Position numbers and translations under genes: made by a program | The notes under the pieces: generated by a model | What the model was told of the DNA's origin: nothing | Databases searched by the model: none | The model's input: the letters and a program-made list of their open reading frames with translations, nothing else | Shown here: positions 11,396 through 23,498 of the stretch, piece after piece | Layout of the letters: every line of letters begins with the position of its first letter | Position numbering within the stretch: the stretch's first letter is position 1 | Assembly (NCBI RefSeq): GCF_000003195.3 | Contig: NC_012878.2 | Span: 54,808,629-54,872,628 of the forward strand | DNA from: Sorghum bicolor | Taxonomy: Eukaryota; Streptophyta; Magnoliopsida; Poales; Poaceae | Reading direction: 5' to 3' | Length of the DNA: 64,000 nucleotides

Positions 11396-12641
11396 TTATG
11401 GGTAGACCTCAATGATGGATCGAACACCAAGAACAGGTATGATTTTGTAATCGCTAAATCCGGCTTCAAAGATGATCTTCTTCCATTCTTGCTCGTCTCG
11501 CTCGACGCCGTTGACAAACATGATGAAGAGATCAAACAAGACCTGAGTCTCTTTGTGCTTAATGTTTGACGATTGGCCCCCCATAACCATATCTAGGATT
11601 ATCACCTTTCCTCCTGCATCTCTAGAAGGTATAGCATTCTTACAATTCTTCAGTATCTTGATACAATCAGCATCGCCCCAGTCATGCAAAACCCACTGAA
11701 AGCCGATGAATAAAAGAGGAACGAATAAAGTTTATCAGTAATAACGAACAGGGTTGGCCATATATATGTTTTTACCTTCTCTAAAACAGTGTATATTTAC
11801 ATATAGAGGCTAAATCAAACAATTAAAAAAACAATACTAGTAACGCACGATGTACCTTAAGGAAGACGGCGTTTGCCGGTGGAATGCTCTCAAACATGTC
11901 ACCAGCAACATACTTCACATCGGTGCTAGTGGGAGCATTGGCGGCGACATGCGGCAGCTCCAGCACGCTGCACTGGACATCCGGGAACGCGATCGAGATA
12001 GCCATGGCTGCGCCTCCAAGCCCTCCAGCGACGTCGACAACGGAGCTCAGCCCCCGGAAGACATCGCCGCAGTCCTTGACGACGATGTCCATGATGAAGC
12101 TGCTGTCGCAGACCATCCCCTGGTTGAAGAGCTTGCCGAAGGCAGGGTTGTGGTCGTTCAGGTCCCACGCAGTCTGCCCATGCGTCATCTCGAACAGGGA
12201 CGGGTCTGAGTGCTCTTGCTGGAACCACGTGCCGAGGCCAAGGAAAGGGGACACGAAGATCCCATGCAATGCCAGGGACATGAAAGGAGTCAGGCTTGAC
12301 GAGCCGCCAACCAAGAGCTGAGACGCCGGCGTGAGCCCGTAGACGAGCTCGCCGCCGCCGCCAGCGTCGTCGTGGTGGGCGGCGCTGAAGATGCCGGTGG
12401 CTGTGAGTACCCGCATGAGGCGACGGAGGCAGGGGATCTTGGACGGGTGGAGCGTGGGCGTGGCCCTGGAAACTATCTGCGGCAGGGTGGCGTTGCCACC
12501 GTGACTGTGGATGGCGTCGGCGATGCCAAGGTCCAATGCTGACTTGAGCGCCATGGACTTCATGTAAGCAAAGGTCGTGTGCCAGAGCTCTAGCTGAGCG
12601 TCAAGCAAGGCTTGGTTATTAGTGCTTGTGGTGAGCGCCAT
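11396..12641 (-). CDS. O-methyltransferase OMT-A, ZRP4-like (two exons)
   Basis: This gene encodes a plant class-II S-adenosyl-methionine-dependent O-methyltransferase that would methylate a hydroxyl of a small phenolic; the substrate cannot be read from sequence. Exon 1 is 11856-12641 and exon 2 is 11396-11695, joined in phase 0 across a 160-bp GT-AG intron, giving 361 residues, the usual length. Residues 1-110 match the N-terminal dimerisation domain (LLDAQLELWHTTFAYMKSMA, then HPSKIPCLRRLMRVLT). VDVAGGLGG at 202-210 is the SAM-binding motif, and the WVLHDW motif at the start of exon 2 carries the catalytic histidine (about H266). The end LGVRSIIEVYP is typical of the family. The ATG at 12641 is chosen because the next residues align with the other copies. 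It is the most divergent full copy in the window and lies apart from the rearranged B-D block. Long open frames on the opposite strand are GC-driven shadows. Confidence 0.93.
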
Positions 12642-13104
12642 GGTGTGCTGTTTTGCGTTGTGCTACTCCACGCTACTAGCTGTATTGGATTGATTTGTGT
12701 GTGTGTGAGGGTGATAGAGAACTCTCTACAAATAAATAGACGTACATGGCGTACGTGTGGCAACGAACAGATGAAATGAACATATGCAACTTGCACATTT
12801 AGTTTAGTTATATATAGAGTAAACTCTTTTTCTTTAGCTAATAATACGAGTATATAGCAACTTTGTTTGCATGAGTTAAACGGGTTGGCTGCAGAATAAT
12901 GGTTCCTCCATCAGCGATGGCGCAAGTGTCGGTGCTGAGCACCGAGCACCTGTTAACTCGCGCAGACAAGGGAATCAAGTACTAGTCACGAGAACCCATC
13001 CACGCCCATCCTCTGCACCATCACATCAGGGGTGGTAGGGTGCAACCGTGCACGTGGAAGTGGTGCCGCAGCCACCTAACCTGTCACCTTAGATTCATCG
13101 CAAT
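12642..13104. other. Upstream region of OMT-A
   Basis: This is the 5' flank of OMT-A. A TATTTATT-like element on the minus strand near 12728-12740 could be the TATA box, which would give a leader of about 60 bases, but this is weak. No other feature is seen. Confidence 0.35.
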
Positions 13105-13107
13105 TAA

Positions 13108-13333
13108 AGCCTTATTTAGTTGAAAAAAATTTACGAAATGAACACTATAACACTTTTATTTTTATTTAATAAATATTATCTAATAATAAATTAATTAGAC
13201 TCAAAAAATTCGTCTCGCAAATTACAGACAAACTGTGTAATATTTTTAAATTTATATTTAATGTTTCATGCACGTGCCATAAGATTTAATATGATAAAAA
13301 ATCTAAAATTTTTTGCAGAAACTAAACAAGGCC
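13108..13333. mobile_element. Tourist-type MITE (GGCCTTGTTTAGTT family), copy 1
   Basis: The ends read AGCCTTATTTAGTT and AACTAAACAAGGCC (complementary, one end mutated), flanked on both sides by TAA. Internal landmarks shared with the other copies in this window are CTAATCATGAACTAA-like, TTCGTCTCGC and TTTAATGTTTCATGCA. A 3-bp TAA duplication is the signature of PIF/Harbinger-derived MITEs. Confidence 0.85.
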
Positions 13334-13336
13334 TAA

Positions 13337-14071
13337 ACAATATCCGTTTCACCGTTTGGTACAGCACCGACTTCAATTAAAATAGCTTTAGCTATGAATT
13401 TTATGCTTAAGTATAAACAAGTAACTTCTCTTGGTTTTATTTAGTTTCTTTAAATAAAAATGTTTTGCAAAATAGTTTCTCCTAGCCACAGAAAATGATA
13501 AAATGTATTCAATATTCCTTTTTTCTTTCATTTTTTCTTCCATTTTGTCTTCACTTATTTCTTCTCTTTCCTTATCTCCACCAGACCGCATGACTTGAAA
13601 ACCGCCCAATTAAAAGAGACCAGGCCCATTCGTCTGCCTCCATTTGTACTGTCGTCTCCTCACCGCTGGCTGGCCTCCTCCTTCGTCCTGCGCTGGCCTC
13701 TGCCTCGGCTTGCGCCATGGCACCATGGCTCCTCCCCGCACCGGCCTCTCCTCCTCTCCCTTCCCCGTGCCGCCTCTGTCCCTCCCCACTCCGGCATCGC
13801 TTGCAGCCAAGAAGCTCCTTCCTGCACTGCACCTCGAAGCAAACTGGATCATGGATGCGTGCTGGGTCATGAGAATAAGAGTGAGCTTAATGAAGCTAGT
13901 CTTCGAGTTCCCATTGTGCAAAACAGCTCCAGTCAATGCTATTTGTGGGACTCCTCTTGTAGAGTTGTTGGCTAGAAGGCCATTTGGATGGCGAGGCACT
14001 AAAATTGCTCTTGGAGCTGTCCAAGAAGCTGTACCAAACGTGTATGACAGAGATTCCAGAGCCGATTCTCT
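13337..14071. other. No gene recognised
   Basis: A GC-rich island (13615-13830) gives overlapping frames on both strands, serine/proline-rich on one and arginine/glycine-rich on the other, with no domain. It is flanked by AT-rich DNA. I see no supported gene. Confidence 0.4.
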
Positions 14072-14310
14072 GGCCTTGTTGAGATCCGATTTTTTTTTTA
14101 ATTTTGACACTGTAGCGCTTTTTTATTTTTATTTGACAAACATTGTCCGATCATAAAGTAACTAGGCTTAAAAGATTCGTCTCGCAATTTACAGTCAAAT
14201 TTGTGCAATTAGTTTTTGTTTTCATCTATATTTAATATTTCATGCATGTGCCGTAAGATTCTATGTGACAGTTGAAAAGTTTTTGGTTTTTCAATAAACT
14301 AAACAAGGTC
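14072..14310. mobile_element. Tourist-type MITE (GGCCTTGTTTAGTT family), copy 2
   Basis: The ends read GGCCTTGTTGAGAT and AAACTAAACAAGGTC, with the same internal landmarks as copy 1. Flanking triplets do not match (TCT and GAG), so the target duplication has decayed or one end is slightly off. Confidence 0.75.
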
Positions 14311-15675
14311 GAGTGCAGCAAGAGCTCCGCCAAATATTTTTCCAGGCAGAGGTAATTCTCTATTAATTCTGTGAAGTGTTTTTCTAAAATGAACTAGGAG
14401 GGGGCTAAGAGCTAAAATAAATTCTTCTGATTGTATGAAGTGAATCTTCATCATGATTTTAACAGTAAGAGTTTATACTAAAGAATGAAAGAAAATCACT
14501 TTCAATTATATAATTACTTCTTTAAGAAATCAACTTTCATTAGTAATCAGAATTAGATGAAGCTTTACCAAATGGACCATAGATAGTTACAAGTACTCCT
14601 GTGATCCTATCCTCCCACACGTTGCGGATTGATCTGCTCTGATGTCACCGGCGCATTTTCTGGCTTTTCACAGGAAGATCTCACCGTATCATGTACTGGA
14701 TCATTGCCACAAAAGAAGTCACTATCATGACCCGGAATTTCTCATCCAGTGTTATTAAGCCGACAGACATTTAAGAAAATGCTACACACATAGATATGGC
14801 CACCAAAAAGGGGAAAAGCCATCAGACTTACGTGGCCACCACGGATAAGCCTACAACTGCCGAACTTTATTTTGGATTAAAGATCCAGGTGAAGATCATC
14901 ACAACTAATAAGCCGAGTTACGTGGTACCAAACTCACCACGTTCATGGTAGGTTTTAGCAGCCAATGCAAGTTCTTGGAACATTGGGATCAACTTTTAAA
15001 ACCTATATGGTACGAAGAGAGTACTATTTGTATTATATTGTTCCTTCGGAAAAAATCCGAGGTTATCTAGTAGTATTTGGAAAATTGGAACAGGGTTCCC
15101 GAAATGAGAAAGCAACATGTTCTATTCTGGTACTATGCTGGTGAGTGACCATGATCATGCTCTGTTCTATACGTTGATTCCTTTTTTGCAGGTTCTGCTG
15201 TAGGTCTTTCTTCCTTCTTTTTTCTTGTTCTTATGTATATTCCAAACCACTCACCATTTTCTTGGTGAGTTATCATCTATGCTATGAGAATTCTCTCATA
15301 GCTGTTTCTTGTAATTTACTCATCTTAATAAAAAAATAGGCTATATTCCTAGATCACGAAAAAAATGATGCTCTGTTCCATTGGATTCGGGTTGCCGATT
15401 GCAGAGCAGAAGTGCCAGTGGACAATGGAAGGTACATAAAACACGATGAGTCCAATCAATCAAACGAAGAAAAACATGTACAACATGTGCCTTGAGCACG
15501 GACAGCTCTGGCCGGCTGGAGAATCTCACGGCATGCATGTACCATGTTTTCAGAAAGCAGGAAAATAAAAATATAGAGTACCACACATTTATTTTGGGAT
15601 AAAGATACACACGAGTACCATGCATGGCAACTGAACCACTTGTGAATTATAATCGTCAGACGTTTGTTTAGGGAA
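14311..15675. other. No gene recognised
   Basis: AT-rich non-coding DNA. The piece at 14860-14960 resembles 410-570. Near 15280-15340 a stretch ending in CTTAATAAAAAAATAGG looks like the A-rich 3' end of a retroposon, but no coding part is attached. Confidence 0.35.
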
Positions 15676-15846
15676 TCAGAGGTAAACCTCGATGATGGAT
15701 CGGACACCTAGGACTGGTGATGGTCGTGCCCCAACCAGAATATCTAAGATTATCACCTTCCCTCCTCCTTTTCTTAGAGGAATAGCTTTCCTGCAATTTT
15801 TCAGTATCGTCACACGCTCCTCGTGGCCCCAGTCATGCAGAACCCA
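15676..15846 (-). pseudogene. Solitary O-methyltransferase exon 2 with an internal deletion
   Basis: The minus strand reads WVLHDWGHEERVTILKNC, then RKAIPL, GGGKVIILDILVGA, and ends PVLGVRSIIEVYL and a TGA. Compared with the intact copies it lacks about 42 residues between LVGA and PVLGV, yet the frame is kept. The splice acceptor (TTTTAG before TGG) is intact. No exon 1 with the SAM-binding motif is found upstream within several kilobases. It is a relic of a further member of the OMT family. Confidence 0.88.
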
Positions 15847-15849
15847 CTA

Positions 15850-16330
15850 AAACGTGTAACACATGTACTATTGAGAAACAGAAAGAAATGAAATAGTATT
15901 AGTACTGAGCATGGTTCAAATTTCGACTCCTTCGGCATGGGTTAGGCATGATTTTGATGACTTTAACTATTAATTTGTATATGTCCATGGACAAATTCAA
16001 TCACCACGAAAACTCTAGGTACCATGCTGACAGCTTTTTAAAAGGAAATAGGTTCTTTTGAATAAAAAATAAACAGAGTTTCTCCGGTTATAAATATATA
16101 TAGTACAACCACTTAAATTTTAGTCGTAAGTTTCTGGCACATTAAAGTACTTTATATAATAAAATGGTGTTTAGGCTAGTCTCAATGCATATTCATGACA
16201 CTAAACATATGGCTTAAGGGTAAAAGGGTCAAGGTATGTCAAAATATAAGTATTTGAGATGAGAAATCTCCTGCAACTTTGGTTTGGTGTAACCTCAAGC
16301 CTTATCTCCTCTTGCGATCTCGCGCAGCTC
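15850..16330. other. No gene recognised
   Basis: AT-rich DNA in which exon 1 of the relic OMT would be expected; nothing resembling it remains. Confidence 0.4.
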
Positions 16331-17075
16331 CAAAAGGAAATCAAAATAACGTGTACGGATGCAAAAGGAAACCAAAATAACGTGTACGGATGAAAAAGGA
16401 AAACCAGCAACCCGACGTGCGACCCAGCAACCCGACGTGCGATCCCGGTCAGTTCAAAAGGAAACAAAAAATCTCATACGCACGCTGCAGTGCACAAAAG
16501 GAATCCGGCATCGTTCAAAAGGAAACAAAAATCCTTCAATCGCCCGCGACCGCGATTTCGGTTTTAGAAGGAAACAAAAAAATCTCGTACGGACACTGCA
16601 CAAAAAGAATCCGGCACCGCAATGTGCATGGGGATCATTTCAACCTTCACGCCGCCGCTCGCATCACACCGCGACGTCAACCCCTCGATCAGTTCGTGCT
16701 CACAGGAATCAGTTCGACCTCCAAGCTGCCGCTCGCATGGCACCGCGATGTGCGCCCTCACGATCAGTTCGACCTCTAAGCCGCTGGATCAGTTCGCTTG
16801 CACGACACCGTGACGTCAACCCCTCGATCAGTTCGTCCTCGCGATCAGTTTGTCCTCGTGGGAATCAGCTCGACCTCCAAGCTGCAGCTCGAACGGCACC
16901 GCGACGTGCGCCCTCGCGATCAGTTCGACCTCCAAGCCGTCGTCGCCAAGCCGCCCCTGCACCAGGCCGTTGAACCACCGCGACCGTGCGCCCCACGATC
17001 AGTTCGACCTCCAAGCCACCGTCTCCAATTCGTTGTCACCAAGTCGCCTCCGCACCAGGCCGTTGAACCACCGCG
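16331..17075. repeat. Nested imperfect repeats (AAAAGGAAAC block, then CGATCAGTTCG block)
   Basis: 16335-16590 repeats AAAAGGAAAC(A/C)AAAA with CGTACGGA several times. 16660-17060 repeats a unit of about 140 bp containing CCCCTCGATCAGTTCGT, then AGTTCGACCTCCAAGC, then CGACGTGCGCCCTC; the first two units begin near 16669 and 16809. Long frames across it are repeat by-products. The block may be cargo of the Helitron whose 3' end is at 18010. Confidence 0.6.
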
Positions 17076-17979
17076 ACCCCCGACACTCCTCCCTGCGCCC
17101 CCGCTCCGCACCTCTATGTATTTTAATGTTGATACTTAAATTTTACAATATTAAAATTTTATTGTGTGATCTATGTATTTTCAGTATAAACTGTTAGCAA
17201 CGCACATGCCGTTCTCAGGAAAAATATTGTATACAAAGAGGTCCTAACGCCATAGACGAGGTAATATTACTTATTGATTCATAATTGCATTTTTTAATTC
17301 AAATTTTTCTACACAAATAATATCTCAGTATCTCCATATTTGTTATTGTTCTTAGGGACTTTCAATTGGCTTATCAAACTCTACAGAGAGATGCTCTATA
17401 CATACTTATGTGATGGCATAATTACCTCGAGTGTTTTATTGTAAATAAATAAATTATATTTTATTATTATTGGTTTACTAGACAGCATACTCATGGTCAT
17501 GAGTTGGAATGGAATAGCTATCATTTTGTGCTAAAAATCTCCTAACAATTGTAAAATTTATAACATGATGGGAAGAGTATATTAACAGTCGTGCCCATAT
17601 CTACAATTCTTAAGCAGTTGTAACAGCCATGACTGTATCTAGCTTCGCATCCCTCAGTACGAGTGTATTCTCATCCCTCTATACGAGTGTATAAGTATGT
17701 GTGCATTTGACAGACATTCTGTATTTTTTGTTTTTTTAAAGTAAGGCACTACCAAGGCTCACGACATAAGGCAGCCGACTGCATATGTTTCATCTGAGCA
17801 ACTATTGCATACACACATTAGAAGCTATATCTGCAATGCAAATTAGAATGTCAAACAAATAGATTATAATATGCCAACAAATAGATATGTCAAACAGATA
17901 TGCCAATAAGTAGGAGATTACAATTTTATTATCTTATTATACGAACCATGTATTTTATTTAAATAAAAAATATTTGTTA

Positions 17980-18010
17980 TCCCGTAGCAACGCACGGGTA
18001 CGCTACCTAG
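17980..18010 (+). mobile_element. Helitron 3' terminus, 5' end not found
   Basis: The stretch contains CCCGTAGCAACGCACGGG, able to form a CCCGT/ACGGG hairpin, followed 10 bases later by CTAG and then T. Hairpin plus CTRR, with a T immediately outside, is the standard plant Helitron 3' end. The element would extend leftward, probably covering the AT-rich DNA of 17.1-18.0 kb and perhaps the repeat block before it. I could not locate a convincing TC 5' end. Confidence 0.7.
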
Positions 18011-19317
18011 TATGATTAAAAGCACAAAATGTCATATATAACAAAGTGTCAATGTTTCGAGTCCTATTTTAACAATGTCAATGTTAGAAATCCTATAATA
18101 GCGAAGCCACATGTTTGGAGCCCTATAATAGTAATTATCTCTTGCAAGGGTGACACCATCATTTCCTTATTAACCCGCTATCCATTCTTCGACTGCCCTT
18201 GCAAGGGCTACACGAGCAACCACACCACTGAAGGAATGATAAGGCATCAAATTGCAAGCTACGATCATGTCGGTGCGTTGTGACAGGAATAACCATAAGG
18301 AATAACTATCTGATCCTCGGCAGGCCACGCTCATGGCGATCGCTTTGCCTATGCCATTGTTGTCCCACCTGCGATGACGCTAACATCTGCACGTCGTCGG
18401 CCAAAAGAACAACCTATGACACCCAAAGCAATGGCTAGTATGGACATAGGTTGAGAGCCGAGGATGGACACAGGTCGAGAGGCATGCCCACCACACAGAG
18501 GACCTATTACATGACACCCAACAAGTGATTTTTTTTATGTGAGTCACAAGCATCAAGGCAAGTATATTGAATAATTTGGCATTCAATTTGCCTACCACGC
18601 AATCTAACAATCATTTGTCATTCCTAAATCAAATGAAAAGGAAAGCTCATCATCTTTTGCCATTGATGACATCAAACAATGCAAAGACAAAGAGGTCACT
18701 GCAGATGCTCACTGAATTGAAGTGCTATACAAAATGATCACTGAATTGAAATGCTACACATTAATAATCGTTCCATTAACTTTCTACTAATTTTCGAATG
18801 TACAATAATATACACCAAACAAAACAGGGGCTTTATATACACCAAACACCAGAATTGTAAGCTCGGGTGGAATATTTAGGAGACAAAAAAAAAGTCAAAT
18901 GGTTGATCAAATATTTACAAGATACAAATGTTAGGGTCGGATAATTATACTAACAAAAAAATGGCTTCTTGCTTTCGCACTCTTACGAAAAGTGTGGGTT
19001 ATGACCAGATCAGAGATGTAGCTCCTGCAGCAAGAAAGAAATATTGTCGCATAGCTTGCGCCGCCAGAGAGTGAATATGTCATGGTGCATCCAATTGCTT
19101 CATGGAGGCACCATGGTCGAAGCACAAATTGATGAAAAATGTCATAAGCTAGCTACATCCAATACACAGAAGCACATGAAATTTTGATGTATACAGGAAA
19201 TACCTGAATTCATCTAGGATCATAAACCGAGAAACTGCCGCAACCACACCCAGAACCTATGATGACTGGCAAGTCTGACAATGTCCATGTTCTTCAAATC
19301 AGCAGAAGTGATAGTAC
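18011..19317. other. No gene recognised
   Basis: AT-rich sequence with only short random frames and no domain match. Confidence 0.4.
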
Positions 19318-19375
19318 TCATAATATTAATATTAATACTAATATTAATATTAATATTAATTTGAATATTAATAAT
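19318..19375. repeat. AATATT/TAATAT microsatellite
   Basis: About ten near-perfect ATTAAT/ATATTA units in a row. It creates an asparagine/isoleucine-rich frame on either strand that is not a gene. Confidence 0.9.
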
Positions 19376-21782
19376 CTCTGCTGGATATACCTTTTCCATG
19401 AGATACAAATTACATCGGCTTCCACAGAAGTTGACAGGATACAAGGTTTGTTCTCAATACAATTTAAGACTTGCAAACTGTCCATAGGTGAAAGCCCACT
19501 TATTAGTCACCTGGCTATAAGCCTTAAATTAATTCATGATCGACACACTGTATTTTGAGAATAAATACATTTAACAAATTCTTTTATGTGCCTAGGTGCC
19601 TCAAATAGGCCAAAATCTGCATCAGACACATGATTAAGGATCAATAATTTATCTAAGTCTTCTAACTCACAGTGCTATTCACACCCTTTTGTTAGTGGAG
19701 AAAACAATTAGCGTGGCTTCAGTCTAAACTTTTGCAATATGTTAAATTCCACTCCATCATAAACTCTACAAAATGTTCATTTTCTTTGTGAATGAATGGA
19801 AGTTAAGCAACTATGGAAGCAGAAAAGGTACATAACTGTGACAGCAGAAAGAATTCAGCTAATCTTGATCGTATTGGCAACTAACTCGAGGTCCACATTT
19901 GGTGCCGACATTTCTCAGTTCTATGCGTTTGGAAGACTCACCATTATTCTGCCAATAAAAATTAGTGCCAACTAAGAGTTAGCTAAAGAATAGACATAAA
20001 TCAATCTTAGTTTCGGGGGCAACAGAAGTTTACCTGCAAGAACAAGACTATCCCAACTATTTTTATTATCCGCCAAAATATATTATTACTACTATTAGCC
20101 ATTATTATGAATTGAATAAATTTGGGCAAGTTCAAAAAAAATATCCAGTACATTATAGTGGAAGAAGCCTTACTTAACCTGCATGTTGATCTTTTGTTGT
20201 CAACCTAGACAGGTAACAATAACACTAATAAATGATGTATGTTTGAGGGTAGTCATCCGAGGGCGGCCAATTAATAGATCAATTGATAAACACATTAATA
20301 GACCAATTAATAAATAATATTGCAAGAGATTTTGTAAATGTGTTTATATTTCTGGAAACTTGTTAGCCTAATTGATCTTAAAAACCAGCATGTTAACATG
20401 GTTTGTGGCACATAATGAAATGTACTAAAGCAATTCTTCTACCAATTAAAGATCAATTTATTATAGATCATTGCTTTCATATAAGAAATTAAAAAACCAA
20501 TACGTCCAACATTTGAGGCATTGAAGCCATTCCAGAACAAATTAGAAATAATTATTAGTTATTATAAAGTTATTATTCAACATGTTATTGGCTCATGCAT
20601 AACACAAAAATAGCCAAGCTTTGTATGTGAAATCGGAGATGCCCGCAACTCATCGTTCCGTTCACATGGCATTTCAATTTGGCAAAGATCTGCAAGTACT
20701 AAAACAATTTGGTAAAAATTCTAGATTATTTCAGATAATTTTTTATCAAGAGCAATCCATCTGATGGCTTCTACGTAGTGCTGGCGCCTACTAACAGATT
20801 TGTGTGCCAAAGGAAAACAACTTGCAGTAATTTTTAAACGGAGATTATTTATGCTAGTGCTCTCGATCTGTTTATTGGCCTTGGATTCAAGGGGGCAGCA
20901 GGAAGGGGATTCGCGGTGATGAGGTGCGCGTGCTGCTCAATTCGGTACCTGATGGATTAGAGTTAGAGGATGTTGGTATTCCTGAAGCGACAACGGTGAG
21001 CGACTGGCCACACCTGAAGCCCGGCGCGTCCTCCACCTCCCTCTAAGTCAGTGTCGGCACCACCCACCCACCCGTTAGCTTCATCCGCGCAGCCTGGTAG
21101 AGCAGCAACAACACGTCCATCTAGTGTAGTGGAAGGTGGTTTGAGGGAGGTGGAGGATGACGACCGCCATCATGGGCGGCAGTGCAAGATGCACAACGGT
21201 GGCGGCAAGGGCGGAGGAGTGACGTGGAGATTGTGGCGGCGGCGTGCTAGCGAGGGATGTGGCACGATGGCGTCGGCAACGGCACCCTTCGCATCACTCA
21301 CCAACTGGCAACAAAGTACCCTACATCACCGCCCCCACCTCGTCCTAGATCCAGATCGACGGTGTCCTCCTCTATATGCACCTCGCGAGCGCCATATCCT
21401 ACTCGATCTGTGGGATCCGCTGGCTAGGAGATGGGGAAGGCCAGTCACTGAGGTGGAGGGCAGTTGGTCGCCAGATCTGCCAGCGGGATGACACGACAGG
21501 TGGCGGAGACGCCCCGCCGCAGTGGGTTGTGGAGGGGACGGCCATCGATGCTAGGTAAAAAAAAGGTTGGAGGGGAGTCATCGTCATCGCCTCCCTCTCC
21601 TCCTCTGCCTCGTCGTCGCGTCCAGCAGCAACAAGGCGCGTGTGCCATGGGTATCACGGACAGCGATTTGGCGGCGGACGTGCGAGCGCGTGAGGGAGGG
21701 GGATCATAGGAGGGAAGCGTGATTGGAGGGGGATAGATTTGGAAGTGAGCAATGCGGGAAGTGAGGTTTCCTTCCTTGTTAC
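19376..21782. other. No gene recognised
   Basis: 19.4-20.85 kb is AT-rich with no coding signal. 20.9-21.75 kb is GC-rich with overlapping frames, low-complexity and without a known domain. A captured or decayed gene fragment is possible but I cannot name it. Confidence 0.35.
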
Positions 21783-22988
21783 TGTTGGTATAAATTAACT
21801 GCACACTAATAATGATTATAATCAGATTATCCACAAGCGCACAGATATATACTGATTAGCACTTCACCAAGATCAACCCGGTTTTAATATCGAACCCAAA
21901 GGGACAATAGGTGATATATGACTTAGCCTATAATTTCTTAATCTAAGGGGGCACAAACAATCTAGAAACTATTGACGATGAGGAAATACTAATGTACTCT
22001 GGTTCCAATAACCAGTAAACTTTGTATAGTATCGTCTTATCAGGCAAGTAACCCAAATAGGGGAAGAATCAGAGTAATTCCCTATCAGGCACCTATAAGC
22101 CTACCAATCCTATCAACGGGAAGTGGACTACAGAGGAATTAACGTAGCTATAAAGTCATCATCTACGCGAACTACCACTGTCTGGCTGATTAGGGGACAT
22201 TCACAAGCAACCATAGCCCAGACACCATGTCTACACTACGAATCACTACTCCGACCTAGGAGCTACCCAAATCGTAGTACTATATGAGTTGCAAACCAAA
22301 GAACGAATACAAACAAGTTGCTTACTTGAATCAGAAGGGTAAATACAAAAGTACCTCAGAACGCGGTTCCGGGCGAGGGAGCCGAATCTCGATACAGCTC
22401 CTGAGGAAGCTCTGACAGGCCGGGACTCCTCCGAATCTCTACTCCTCTACTCTATCTCTCTCTAATCTCTATCTTGATTGCTAGCCTAGATCTAGTGGAT
22501 CTCTATCTAATGCTTTGACTCTTCATCTCTTGATCTGGCCTCCTCTAGGGGGGTCTTGCCTTCTATTTATAGTCTGGTGGGGTGAACGCGCGTCGTTGGA
22601 TCAAACCGACTTAACAAGCGGTCGAGATGGCTCCGCAGAGGCGGTGGAGGAAGCTTCCAGAAGGGGGGAGCAAACCCTAACCCTAGGGGGCCAGCCGGCG
22701 CTAGGGTGGGGCCGGCCGACCCCACCTGTTGGCGGCTGGCTCCCCCCTCGCGTCGGGTGTCTTCTTGAATGTTCCTGAATTCTCCGGTGTCATCCTTTCG
22801 TCGCGGCTAAGTTTCGTGACCGATTAACACTTAAATCCCTCTGTTCAGCACTTTCTATAATAATTCCTGGAAAACACAGAATATACAAAACTCGTGAAAG
22901 TTGTCAGTGATAACCCTATTCTAGTGGATATTTATTTCTGATGGAGAAATAAATGCTAATAAATTTTATAAGTTAACAAGTGTCAACA
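21783..22988 (+). mobile_element. Solo LTR of a retrotransposon, 1.2 kb
   Basis: It begins TGTTGGTATAAATTAAC and ends AACAAGTGTCAACA, so it has the TG...CA ends and 6-bp inverted termini (TGTTGG / TCAACA, imperfect) of an LTR. The five bases GTTAC lie directly on both sides (21778-21782 and 22989-22993), a perfect 5-bp target duplication. No internal retrotransposon domains are inside, so it is a solo LTR left by recombination between two LTRs. The superfamily cannot be told from the LTR alone; the length suggests a Ty3-type element. Confidence 0.85.
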
Positions 22989-22993
22989 GTTAC

Positions 22994-23498
22994 GAAACTC
23001 GCACAGACGACGGAGGGGGGAAAACCAACGCCTATGGTTTCGCAAGGGGGGGGGGGGCGGACCGACGGAGCAAAGATTTTTGTCACACTAAAAAGTGATC
23101 TTACTTTCGTTCTTTTTAGTTGTAGAAGATTCGACCAACGAACCCAGTACGTGGAGAAACACTAAAATTTCCAGGCTTCCAAGTAGTTTAATCACGCACA
23201 CCGTACTAGTTTCATTTTTAAAATAGTGACAGAAGAATTTTGGCTCTAGATTTTTTCACAGAAAATAGACATCAGTATGTTGGCAAAATTATTACATGCA
23301 AACACAAAGTAGTACCACTAGCACTCACATGGTTTAACATCAACGACTATAATGCATCAGCACGTGATGCAAATAACTGTGTGGCTGGACGCTTTCAAGT
23401 TTGAACAACCTTTCTTTGCTGTCAACCTGTGCGCTGCAACCTGCAACACGGCCGCCCACAACAGCACTTGTCCATTGTCCTATGCGTAAACTTCAATT
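22994..23498. other. Region downstream of OMT-B
   Basis: Contains an 11-base G run near 23046 and otherwise AT-rich sequence. The 3' untranslated region of OMT-B (minus strand) should fall in its last few hundred bases. No gene. Confidence 0.35.

Noticed and set aside
11850..12321. Plus-strand frames opposite OMT-A exon 1
   Set aside because: Antisense shadows of a GC-rich coding exon; same effect at 23849-24508, 36682-37125, 43368-44008.
16359..17197. 204-codon and related frames rich in Arg, Pro and Ser
   Set aside because: They span imperfect DNA repeats and carry no domain; all three forward frames are open over parts of it.
19220..19558. Asn/Ile-rich frames on both strands
   Set aside because: Produced by the AATATT microsatellite.
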